Assembly: GCF_000515315.1 (NCBI RefSeq)
Contig: NZ_KI911562.1
Span: 310,001 to 374,000, forward strand
DNA from: Asinibacterium sp. OR53
GTDB taxonomy: Bacteria > Bacteroidota > Bacteroidia > Chitinophagales > Chitinophagaceae
Direction: 5' to 3'
Length of the DNA: 64,000 bases
The stretch's first letter is position 1. Each line of letters starts with the position of its first letter. The translations under genes were made by a program, and so were the position numbers. This document shows positions 31,531 through 39,602 of the stretch, one piece after another. The notes beneath the pieces were generated by a model that saw only the letters and a program-made list of their open reading frames with translations, did not search any database and was not told the DNA's origin.

Positions 31531-33219
31531 ATGGCCAGTCCAATTCCTTCCGGCATCAAAGCATTCGCCAATTGCGACCATGTGATCATCGCATGGAAAT
31601 ACGACCAACCCATACCCAACTGTATTGGTTTCGCACTATATAAAAAAATGAAAGGGCAGCCGCCATCCAGCGCACAACCCCTGAACAACCGCATTGGCTT
31701 TGCCGGTCAGCAGGCCCAGCCCGGCGAGCAAAGACCCAGCACAGCCTGGCCCATCCAGCGTTTATTGTGGACGGATTTCAGCGTTAAGCCGGGAGACAGC
31801 ATGAGTTATCTTGTAGTGCCCCTCTACATCCAAAACAATACCCTGGTAAAAGACATGACCAACGCCACCGCATGGAGTAATGAGGTTACCGTTGGTACCG
31901 GCACCGATATAGAAGCTTATTTCAACCGGGGTATCATTTCTTCCCAATTCATGTCGCGCCAGCTATCCGGCGCCGATGTGAAAGCAAAGGGAACAACCCT
32001 CAAATCCACGCTGGCTAATGAAGATTCCCCCGTTACGCAATTCCTGGGTGGCGTGCTGGCACAAAAACTATTCGCAGAGCTCGACGCTGTGATTGCCGAC
32101 AGCACCCTGAGTATTTATGCCTCACTTTATGAACTGAATGATGAAAGTGTGATTGACCGTTTTAAAAAGATCGGTAACAGACTGAACCTGGTGCTGGCCA
32201 ACGGCGCTTTTAAAAGCAATGCAGCCGGCGAGAACGACGAAAATGCCGACCTGCGCAAAGAATTGAAAACGACTACCAGCATTCACCTGTACGATCGCAT
32301 CGTTCCCATGGGCCATTTTGCACACAACAAGTTCATGGTGTTTTGTAAAAACGGACAACCTTATAAAGTCTGGACAGGCAGTACCAATCTCACACAGAAC
32401 GGACTTTATACGCAGGTGAACAATGCCATCCTCATCAACGATCCGCAGGTGGCTAACTGGTATCTCAACGAATGGAACCAGATAAAAGGCGCCGGCAATG
32501 CATACCCCGCACCTTTTATCCAGTACAATACAAAGGGCAACGCGAAGCCGAACCTGTCTACCTGGTTTGCGCCCGTTTCCAACCAGGTAGACCTGGCCGC
32601 AGCCAAAGCCCTGATCGATAATGCACAACAAGGCATCCTCTTCCTATTCTTCAACCCCGGCACACACGACACACTCTTTAATGAAGTGGTGGCACAGATC
32701 GACAAACCCGGCAAAGAAGATATCTTCGTACACGGCATCATGAACCAGGACCCTGGTGGAAAACAAACCCCGTTGGTATTCATCCACAAGAACAATGTAC
32801 CGAAGGGATCAACCGATTTCGATACCATCATACCCAAAGCCATCGGAGGAGAGTTTTCATATTGGCAGAATGAGATCACACCTAAAATGGTTACCATCCA
32901 CAGTAAAGTGGTCATCATTGATCCCTTTGGCAGTCACCCTGTGGTGATGACCGGTTCACACAATTTAGGCCCTAAAGCCAGCCAGAAAAACGACGATAAC
33001 CTGAACATCATTGAGAACAACCCGGCACTGGCTATGCAATATGCGGTGAACATCCTTTCGGTGTACGATCATTATCACTGGCGCTATGCATTGGCCAATC
33101 AAAATGCCGGCTCCATCGCTTATACGGGCTTATCAACCGATCCCAACTGGATGACAAGTTACCTGGTTGACCGGAATGTAAGAGAGATCGATTTCCTTTT
33201 CGGCACCATTGGTAAATAG
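31531..33219 (+). CDS. Phospholipase D-like protein, no signal peptide
   Basis: 562 residues with two PLD-type half-sites. The second is canonical: H-S-K-V-V-I-I-D near residue 455, then T-G-S-H-N-L-G. The first reads H-N-K-F-M-V-F-C near residue 264, with Cys where HxKxxxxD has Asp, followed by T-G-S-T-N-L-T. Residues 1-110 look like a beta-sandwich. The start lacks a signal peptide, so a cytoplasmic protein or one exported by another route. The substrate (phospholipid, nucleic acid or other phosphodiester) is not predictable. 134 bp after the second yifB copy. Confidence 0.85.
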   Translation: MASPIPSGIKAFANCDHVIIAWKYDQPIPNCIGFALYKKMKGQPPSSAQPLNNRIGFAGQQAQPGEQRPSTAWPIQRLLWTDFSVKPGDSMSYLVVPLYIQNNTLVKDMTNATAWSNEVTVGTGTDIEAYFNRGIISSQFMSRQLSGADVKAKGTTLKSTLANEDSPVTQFLGGVLAQKLFAELDAVIADSTLSIYASLYELNDESVIDRFKKIGNRLNLVLANGAFKSNAAGENDENADLRKELKTTTSIHLYDRIVPMGHFAHNKFMVFCKNGQPYKVWTGSTNLTQNGLYTQVNNAILINDPQVANWYLNEWNQIKGAGNAYPAPFIQYNTKGNAKPNLSTWFAPVSNQVDLAAAKALIDNAQQGILFLFFNPGTHDTLFNEVVAQIDKPGKEDIFVHGIMNQDPGGKQTPLVFIHKNNVPKGSTDFDTIIPKAIGGEFSYWQNEITPKMVTIHSKVVIIDPFGSHPVVMTGSHNLGPKASQKNDDNLNIIENNPALAMQYAVNILSVYDHYHWRYALANQNAGSIAYTGLSTDPNWMTSYLVDRNVREIDFLFGTIGK

Positions 33220-33224
33220 AATGA

Positions 33225-33590
33225 TCAATATTGGCCGGTACTCAGCAGTACCAGTGTACAGGCTTCTACGGCTTTTATGCCGTTGGCCTGTACCAGTTTT
33301 TCCAGTTCTTCATTTTCGGTACCAGGATTGAAAATAACGCGCCTGGGGCGCAACTGCAGGATATAATCGTAGTATGCTTTCTGCCGCTCCGGATTGAGAT
33401 AAAGGGTTACCGTATCTACGCCGGCCTCCTCCGGATGTTCAGTGATGATGGGGATATCGCCTATCTTTCCTTCCCTGTTACCAATGGCTACTACGGGATG
33501 CTGATGTGTATGCAACCTGTCCACCGCCAGGTAGCTATAGCGTTGCGGGTGATCAGATGCTCCCAGCACCACTGTCTTTTTTGGATTCAT
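33225..33590 (-). CDS. CoA-binding-domain protein (YccU-like)
   Basis: 121-residue Rossmann-fold protein of the small CoA-binding family. K-T-V-V-L-G-A-S-D-H-P near the N-terminus is the nucleotide-binding turn, and V-I-F-N-P-G-T-E-N-E-E-L near residue 84 is a family signature, followed by the final V-E-A-C-T-L-V-L-L. Physiological role unknown. Ends 5 bp from the convergent PLD gene and starts 12 bp after the epimerase stop, so it is likely cotranscribed with it. Confidence 0.85.
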   Translation of the reverse strand: MNPKKTVVLGASDHPQRYSYLAVDRLHTHQHPVVAIGNREGKIGDIPIITEHPEEAGVDTVTLYLNPERQKAYYDYILQLRPRRVIFNPGTENEELEKLVQANGIKAVEACTLVLLSTGQY

Positions 33591-33602
33591 AAGGCAAGTT
33601 AC

Positions 33603-34553
33603 TCAGAATAACCGATACCTGTTCCGAGGCAACCCCTGTATCACATCGGTCAACGCTCCTGTTATTTCCGGGAAACGGAATACAAATCCATTTTCGATCA
33701 ACCTGGCAGGCAGTGCATGATTGCTCTCTAATATCATCGATGGTTCTTTGCCCATCATCCACGCACCGGTCCTTACCATCCACTCGTATGAAGGCAATCC
33801 TATTGGAATACCACAGGCTTTCCGAATGGTCTGCATGAATTGGGTATTGGTCACCGGATTTGGGGCACAGGCATTGAAAGCGCCACTTAATTGTGTGTGT
33901 TGATACAAAAAAGCAATGATGCGGCATACATCGGCTACATGCACCCAACTGATCATTTGTTTCCCTGTTCCCTGTCGTCCACCCAAACCGAATTTTACCA
34001 GGTTGAGATATGGTTCCAGAATACCTCCATCACCTAATACCACGGCCAGTCGTAATGCAATCTTCCTGGTATGTCCGTTGTCGCCTGCTTCAAAAAATGC
34101 CGCTTCCCACTGCTTCACCACCGATGCCATAAAACCGGAGGTGAATGTCCGGGTATACTCATCGCTTGGTACTCCATCTGCATACAGGGAAATGCCGGAA
34201 GCATTGATCCAGCAGGAAGGAGGAATGGCGAGTTCCCTGATGGCGTTGCCAATGGCTTTGGTAGCATCGACGCGGCTGTCCAGGATTTTTTTACGGTTGG
34301 CCGGAGTATGCCTGCTCTGTATACTTTCACCTGTGAGGTTGATGACAAGATCGGCGCCATCCAGTTCCTGCATCCAGTCCGACAATGTTCGTGCATCCCA
34401 TTGCACCATCCTGTATTGCTTAGCTATTTTTTTGTTGCTATTACGGGTCAGCAGTACAACTTCATTGTCTTTTTCAAAATAACTGGCAATAGCGCTGCCA
34501 ATGAAACCGGTTCCACCTGCAATAACGATCTTTATGTTTTTAATAGCTTCCAT
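33603..34553 (-). CDS. TIGR01777-type NAD(P)-dependent epimerase
   Basis: Atypical short-chain dehydrogenase/reductase of the SDR39U1/YfcH group, 316 residues from the ATG at 34553; a GTG at 34568 is possible. Rossmann motif I-A-G-G-T-G-F-I-G-S-A-I near residue 13, then L-V-I-N-L-T-G-E-S-I near 72 and W-I-N-A-S-G-I-S-L-Y-A near 117. The DUF1731 C-terminal portion is present. Substrate unknown. It diverges from the phosphoesterase gene with 42 bp between starts. Confidence 0.9.
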   Translation of the reverse strand: MEAIKNIKIVIAGGTGFIGSAIASYFEKDNEVVLLTRNSNKKIAKQYRMVQWDARTLSDWMQELDGADLVINLTGESIQSRHTPANRKKILDSRVDATKAIGNAIRELAIPPSCWINASGISLYADGVPSDEYTRTFTSGFMASVVKQWEAAFFEAGDNGHTRKIALRLAVVLGDGGILEPYLNLVKFGLGGRQGTGKQMISWVHVADVCRIIAFLYQHTQLSGAFNACAPNPVTNTQFMQTIRKACGIPIGLPSYEWMVRTGAWMMGKEPSMILESNHALPARLIENGFVFRFPEITGALTDVIQGLPRNRYRLF

Positions 34554-34583
34554 AAACGGCGATTTCACGCAAAGCTATTTCGT

Positions 34584-34591
34584 TATCTTCC
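34584..34591 (+). promoter_or_regulatory. Minus-7-like box at phosphoesterase start
   Basis: TATCTTCC, a two-base variant of TAnnTTTG, ends 4 nt before the ATG at 34596. Confidence 0.25.
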
Positions 34592-34595
34592 CCGA

Positions 34596-36461
34596 ATGAA
34601 ATCATATTTGCCGGTACTGGTATTCATCCTTGCTTGTTGCATTTCCGCAAAAGCACAAATAAAACCTTTCCGTTTTGCGTTCATCTCCGACACCCACATT
34701 GGTTCGCCCAATGGCAGCGCCGAAGAAGACCTGCGCAGGACCGTTGCCGATATCAACAATATGAATGATATCGCTTTTGTAGTGATCACCGGGGATATTA
34801 CCGAATTGGGCACTGATGAAGAACTCAAACATGCTAAACAAATCCTGGATCAGTTGAAAGTACCCTGGTACATTATTCCTGGCAATCACGACACCGGTTG
34901 GAGTGAAAGCGGCGGTCTTAGTTTCGGACAAGTATTCGGATATGACAAGTTCCGTTTTGAATACGAGGGTATCCTCTTCCTGGGTTGCGCTTCGGGTCCT
35001 TATGTACGCATGAGTGATGGCCATATTCCGCGTGATGCCGTGAACTGGCTCGACAAAGAACTAAAGAAAACAAGTCCCCGGCAGCCCGTTATTTTCCTGA
35101 ATCATTACCCGCTCGATAAAGACCTGGATAACTGGTATGAAGCCATTGACCGCCTCAAACAACACAATACCTGGGCGGTGCTATGCGGACATGGACACAA
35201 CAACCACGCCCTTGATTTTGAAGGTATACCAGGTGTAATGGGACGTTCCAATCTCAGGGCCAAAGCAGCGATAGGTGGATACAACCTGGTAGATGTGCGC
35301 AGCGATTCCATTATTTTTTCTGAAAGAACACCGGCAACGGTTACACATGTTCCCTGGACAGGTATCAGGATCGGCCAACATACTGCTCCAAAGCAAGTGT
35401 ACCGTCCGTCTTATGCAATAAACGACAGCTTTCCCTACGTCAAAAGCCGCTGGACCTATGCATCCGATGCCAATGTGATTTCTACACCGGCTGTTGCAGG
35501 GGGATTGGTTGTTTTTGGTAATAGTCTTGGTAAGATCGATGCCTTGTCATTAACCAACGGTAAAAAGCGGTGGTCTTTCCAGACCCAAGGTCCTGTTTAC
35601 TCTTCTCCCGCAGCGAAGGATAATAAAGTTGTGCTGGGATCCTGCGATGGCCATGTCTATTGCCTCTCTTTATCAAGCGGTCGTTTGCAGTGGTCATTGA
35701 AAACAGCTGCTGCTGTATTGGGTAATCCCCTGATCAGCGGCGATACGGTATATATCGGCGGAAGTGATCACCAATTCAGGGCCATTGATTTGAAAACCGG
35801 CAGCGTGTTCTGGCAATATACCGGCGTGGAAGGTCCCGTAGTAAGCACCCCGGTATTGTACAAAGGCATGGTTATTTTCGGAGCCTGGGACCGCCACCTG
35901 CGTGCGCTGGATGCCTCCACCGGAAAGCTGATCTGGCAGTGGAATAACGGCTCTGCTGTTCGAAACTATTCACCCGCATCCTGCATCCCTGTTATCTGGG
36001 ATGATGTGGTGTATATCGTAGCGCCCGACCGTTTTATCACTGCAATAGACGTTCACTCAGGAAGCACTTTATGGCGTAATAACGACGCTACCGTGCGCGA
36101 ATCGATCGGCATTTCAGCAGATGGCCAATATGTCTACGGCAAGACCATGACCGATACCATCGTCGCTTACCACACTTCCCGCTCCAAACAGCCGGCTGCC
36201 TGGAAACTCAACTGTGGCTTCGGTTATGAGCATGTCCCTTCTATGCTCATAGAACGCGATGGACTCGTTTTTTTCGGTACCAAAAACGGAACGGTCTATG
36301 CCATCGATCCGCAAAAGCAGGAAAGGCGATGGGCGCACAAGATCGACAACTCAATGGTGAATACGGTAAGGGCCCTCGGAGCCGGGCAAATCATTGCTTC
36401 TACGATGGATGGGAAAATAACATTGCTTGACATGCAACCAGCCATTATGCACACCAACTAA
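34596..36461 (+). CDS. Secreted metallophosphoesterase fused to a PQQ-type beta-propeller
   Basis: 621 residues from the ATG at 34596; the upstream in-frame region is the antisense of the epimerase. Signal peptide (L-P-V-L-V-F-I-L-A-C-C-I-S-A-K-A-Q). Residues 20-260 are a calcineurin-like phosphoesterase: F-I-S-D-T-H, V-I-T-G-D-I-T-E, I-P-G-N-H-D, F-L-N-H-Y and C-G-H-G-H-N. Residues about 290-620 contain repeated blades with the motif L-x-x-G-x-x-x-W, as in PQQ-like/BamB propellers. A periplasmic or surface enzyme with a protein- or ligand-binding propeller is likely; substrate unknown. Confidence 0.9.
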   Translation: MKSYLPVLVFILACCISAKAQIKPFRFAFISDTHIGSPNGSAEEDLRRTVADINNMNDIAFVVITGDITELGTDEELKHAKQILDQLKVPWYIIPGNHDTGWSESGGLSFGQVFGYDKFRFEYEGILFLGCASGPYVRMSDGHIPRDAVNWLDKELKKTSPRQPVIFLNHYPLDKDLDNWYEAIDRLKQHNTWAVLCGHGHNNHALDFEGIPGVMGRSNLRAKAAIGGYNLVDVRSDSIIFSERTPATVTHVPWTGIRIGQHTAPKQVYRPSYAINDSFPYVKSRWTYASDANVISTPAVAGGLVVFGNSLGKIDALSLTNGKKRWSFQTQGPVYSSPAAKDNKVVLGSCDGHVYCLSLSSGRLQWSLKTAAAVLGNPLISGDTVYIGGSDHQFRAIDLKTGSVFWQYTGVEGPVVSTPVLYKGMVIFGAWDRHLRALDASTGKLIWQWNNGSAVRNYSPASCIPVIWDDVVYIVAPDRFITAIDVHSGSTLWRNNDATVRESIGISADGQYVYGKTMTDTIVAYHTSRSKQPAAWKLNCGFGYEHVPSMLIERDGLVFFGTKNGTVYAIDPQKQERRWAHKIDNSMVNTVRALGAGQIIASTMDGKITLLDMQPAIMHTN

Positions 36462-36485
36462 TATCTTTTAGCGGTGGAAAAATGT

Positions 36486-36500
36486 ATTATTTAAAATAAT
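36486..36500. promoter_or_regulatory. AT palindrome upstream of the histone-like gene
   Basis: ATTATTTAAAATAAT is a perfect 7-bp inverted repeat about a central A, with TAACTTTC (a near minus-7 box) 5 bp downstream. It could be an operator or AT-rich promoter element. Confidence 0.3.
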
Positions 36501-36553
36501 TTTCTAACTTTCCTTTCTCATCTAATAAACAAAATCAACTAACTCACATCATC

Positions 36554-36967
36554 ATGGCAAAAGCAAAAAAGAAAGCTGCGAAAAAAGCAGTAAAAAAAGC
36601 CGCTCCTAAAAAGGCCGCTAAAAAAACTGTAAAGAAAGCTGCGAAAAAAGCTGCTCCTAAGAAGGCTGCGAAAAAAGCAGTAAAAAAAGCCGCAAAGAAA
36701 GCCGCTCCCAAAAAAGTAGCCAAGAAGAAACCAGCGCCCAAGAAAAAAGCAGCAGCCAAAAAACCTGTAAAGAAAGCAGCTGCTAAAAAACCCGCCGCCA
36801 AAAAAGCAGCACCTAAGAAAAAAGTAGCGGCAAAGAAACCCGCAGCTAAAAAACCTGTTGTTAAGAAAGCTGCGAAACCCGCACCAGTAACGGCTCCTGC
36901 GCCAGCAGCGGCTCCTACTTCGCTGTTTGAAATGCCTGCATCCAACGAGACACCTGCAGGATCTTAA
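36554..36967 (+). CDS. Histone H1-like Lys/Ala-rich DNA-binding protein
   Basis: 137 residues made of imperfect repeats of K-K-A-A-P-K-K-A and K-K-A-V-K-K-A from residue 4 to about 108, then an uncharged Ala/Pro stretch and a short tail S-L-F-E-M-P-A-S-N-E-T. No folded domain. The composition matches eukaryotic H1 C-terminal tails and bacterial Hc1/AlgP-like proteins, which bind and compact DNA non-specifically. The gene is repetitive in DNA and may vary in length between strains. Own promoter region upstream and terminator downstream. Confidence 0.9.
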   Translation: MAKAKKKAAKKAVKKAAPKKAAKKTVKKAAKKAAPKKAAKKAVKKAAKKAAPKKVAKKKPAPKKKAAAKKPVKKAAAKKPAAKKAAPKKKVAAKKPAAKKPVVKKAAKPAPVTAPAPAAAPTSLFEMPASNETPAGS

Positions 36968-36989
36968 TAAAGAAATTGACCAACAGTTC

Positions 36990-37033
36990 AACTCCTGTTA
37001 TTGTTTGAAAAAAATAATACCAGGAGTTTTTTA
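36990..37033 (+). terminator. Terminator after the histone-like gene
   Basis: AACTCCTG (36990-36997) pairs with CAGGAGTT (37021-37028), followed by a T-rich run. The inner sequence TTATT/AATAA extends the stem. 22 bp downstream of the stop codon. Confidence 0.65.
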
Positions 37034-37054
37034 TTACTACTCAAATCCAAAACG

Positions 37055-39466
37055 ATGCGCACTTTATTTGCATGGCTGCTTTGTTTTTGTTTCGTTGGTG
37101 CTGTTGCACAACCGGCATCAAAAATTGCCGATAAAACAAAAAACATGAAACGGTACGATGGCTATTTCACTTTCTGGTGGGATGCCGCGAACGGAAAAAT
37201 CTGGATGCTGGTTGATAAATTTGACAAGGAATTCCTGTATGTCAATTCACTTCCGGCCGGACTCGGTTCGAACGATATCGGGCTCGACAGGGGGCAGATC
37301 GGCGCCAGTCGCATCGTTTATTTTTCCCGTATAGGTAAAAAATTACTCCTGGTTGAGCCCAACTACAATTATCGGGCCTCCTCATCCGACCCCCGCGAAC
37401 AGCGCGCTGTTCGCGAATCCTTTGCCCAGTCGGCCATCGGCGGCTTCACCATCGATGAAGACGAAGGCGATAAAGTACTGGTAGACGCCACTTCTTTTTT
37501 TGTACGTGACTCCCATGGCATCGCCGATCGCATCCGCAGCATGCGGCAGGGCTCCTATGTTTTCAACGAATCCCGTTCGGCCATTTACCTGCCCAATACC
37601 CGCAACTTTCCCCTGAACAGTGAATTCGAAGCCACCATCACTTTTACCGGCGGCAGCGATGCGGGGCGCTTTGTCAGTACCGTTACCCCTTCAAACGAAG
37701 CCATCACCCTGCGTGTACACCACTCTTTTGTACAACTGCCCGATAATCATTATAAGCCTCGTCGCTATGATATACGCAGCGGTTATTTCGGCATTTCTTA
37801 TTTTGATTACAGCACTCCTTTCTCTGAACCCATTGAGCAACTCTTCATCGCCCGCCACCGGCTCGAGAAAAAAGATCCCGCCGCCGCGGTAAGTGACCCG
37901 GTAAAACCTATTGTGTATTACCTCGACAACGGAACACCCGAACCCATACGCTCTGCACTGCTCGACGGCGCCCGCTGGTGGAACCAGGCTTTTGAAGCGG
38001 CAGGATACCGGAACGCATTCATCGTAAAAGTACTGCCCGATACCGCCGACGCCATGGACGTACGTTATAACATGATCAACTGGGTACACCGTTCTACCAG
38101 GGGATGGAGTTACGGCGCGTCGATCACCGATCCACGCACCGGTGAGATCATCAAAGGGCAGGTGACGTTGGGGTCTTTACGTGTGCGGCAGGATTATCTC
38201 ATTTTCACTGGGCTGCTTTCTCCGTACGAGACCGGCAAACCGGCACCCGAAACCATGCAGCAGGCTGCCTTACAGCGTTTACGGCAACTGGCGGCTCATG
38301 AAGTGGGACATACACTCGGACTCCAGCACAACTATGCATCGAGTTATAATGACCGGGCTTCTGTAATGGACTATCCGCATCCCAATATATTGCTCAACAG
38401 CAAAGGGAATATTGATTTTTCGCAGGTATATACCAATGTCATTGGTGAATGGGATAAAAGGGCCATCCTCTATGGTTACCAGGACTTCGGTGCAGGCGTG
38501 AATGAAAATGAAGCATTGAATGCGATACTGGATGAAAACACAAAAAACGGACTCTTATTCATTGCCGATGCCGATGCGCGTGCCGCCAGCGGTATGCATC
38601 CTTATGCGCATCTATGGGATAATGGAAAAGACGTCACCGAGGAACTTAAGAACGTATTACAGGTACGTTCCAAAGCGCTGGATCAATTCTCTGAACAAGC
38701 CATCCGTGAAAGAACGCCGTTGTCAAGACTGGAAGATGCATTGGTTCCTGTATACAACTATCACCGTTACCAGCTGGAAGCAGTATGTAAGCTGATCGGT
38801 GGTATGAATTACAGTTACAGCGTGCGAGGCGGACAGCAACAGGTTCCCCAGGTTTTACCCAATGCCGTTCAGCAGAAAGCATTACAAACAGCGCTGGACT
38901 GTTTATCGCCTGAAACACTCACGCTTCCCGAAAGGATCATTGCCATGATCCCTCCCCGCCCGCCGCTTTATTATAATGTAGGCGAACTCTTTGCCAAACG
39001 CACCGGCATGGGTTTCGATCCTGTAGCAGCGGCCGAAGCCCTGGCCAATTTTGAGTTGGAATTTTTGTTCAATGCAGAAAGAGCCAACCGGTTGGAGCAG
39101 TTCAAAGCGCAAGCCGGTACACTGGGTTGGGACAATGTATTGGATGCCACCATTGAAAAAACATGGAAAGCCCCTTTACAGAAAGGATTGAAAGGTGAAA
39201 TTCAATTACAAACACAGCAAATGGTACTCAGTTGGATGCTGGGCCTCAGCCAGAACGACAATGCCAACTATCTCGTAAAATCGATCTGCTTCGACAGGCT
39301 GCAGTCACTGAAACAATATGCAACAACACAGGCGCAAGCGCATCCTGCTTTAAAAGCACATTATTCCTACGCAGTAGAACGGATCAACAAACCAAAAGAT
39401 ATTGCGGTACCCCAACATAAAGAGATAGCTCCGGGAGCACCCATCGGTTGCGATTTAGATTTCTGA
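37055..39466 (+). CDS. Secreted zinc-dependent metalloprotease (DUF5117-type)
   Basis: 803 residues from the ATG at 37055, with signal peptide (L-F-A-W-L-L-C-F-C-F-V-G-A-V-A-Q). The zinc motif H-E-V-G-H-T-L-G-L-Q-H-N near residue 415 is a metzincin-like H-E-x-x-H-x-x-G-x-x-H, followed by S-V-M-D-Y-P, the Met-turn. The long N-terminal DUF5117/DUF5118-like region and a helical C-terminus match large secreted Bacteroidota zinc proteases. Role probably in protein degradation at the cell surface. Confidence 0.9.
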   Translation: MRTLFAWLLCFCFVGAVAQPASKIADKTKNMKRYDGYFTFWWDAANGKIWMLVDKFDKEFLYVNSLPAGLGSNDIGLDRGQIGASRIVYFSRIGKKLLLVEPNYNYRASSSDPREQRAVRESFAQSAIGGFTIDEDEGDKVLVDATSFFVRDSHGIADRIRSMRQGSYVFNESRSAIYLPNTRNFPLNSEFEATITFTGGSDAGRFVSTVTPSNEAITLRVHHSFVQLPDNHYKPRRYDIRSGYFGISYFDYSTPFSEPIEQLFIARHRLEKKDPAAAVSDPVKPIVYYLDNGTPEPIRSALLDGARWWNQAFEAAGYRNAFIVKVLPDTADAMDVRYNMINWVHRSTRGWSYGASITDPRTGEIIKGQVTLGSLRVRQDYLIFTGLLSPYETGKPAPETMQQAALQRLRQLAAHEVGHTLGLQHNYASSYNDRASVMDYPHPNILLNSKGNIDFSQVYTNVIGEWDKRAILYGYQDFGAGVNENEALNAILDENTKNGLLFIADADARAASGMHPYAHLWDNGKDVTEELKNVLQVRSKALDQFSEQAIRERTPLSRLEDALVPVYNYHRYQLEAVCKLIGGMNYSYSVRGGQQQVPQVLPNAVQQKALQTALDCLSPETLTLPERIIAMIPPRPPLYYNVGELFAKRTGMGFDPVAAAEALANFELEFLFNAERANRLEQFKAQAGTLGWDNVLDATIEKTWKAPLQKGLKGEIQLQTQQMVLSWMLGLSQNDNANYLVKSICFDRLQSLKQYATTQAQAHPALKAHYSYAVERINKPKDIAVPQHKEIAPGAPIGCDLDF

Positions 39467-39481
39467 CGGACTACTACCCGC

Positions 39482-39583
39482 CGTCATCCTGAGCGAGCGA
39501 AGAACGTCATCCTGAGCGAGCGAAGCGAGTCGAAGGACCTGCTCAATATTCGGGCAGGTCCCTCGGCTGCGCTCGGGATGACG
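39482..39583. repeat. REP-like palindromic repeat between convergent genes
   Basis: Starts with two tandem copies of GTCATCCTGAGCGAGCGAAG, then the second arm GCAGGTCCCTC...GGGATGACG pairs with GGACCTGC and CGTCATCC on the left, making a long hairpin. A reduced copy of the same motif lies at 45974-46003. Similar GTCATCCTGAGCG elements are widespread extragenic repeats. Being between convergent genes, it may also act as a terminator. Confidence 0.8.
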
Positions 39584-39602
39584 AAAATAAAATAAGGTAA
39601 GC

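Noticed and set aside
34071..34595. N-terminal 175-residue extension of the phosphoesterase
   Set aside because: It is antisense to the epimerase gene; the signal peptide starts exactly at 34596 behind a minus-7-like box.
36539..36991. Long minus-strand frames rich in Phe, Ala and Cys opposite the histone-like gene
   Set aside because: Antisense of a Lys/Ala repeat; lack of stops follows from codon composition.
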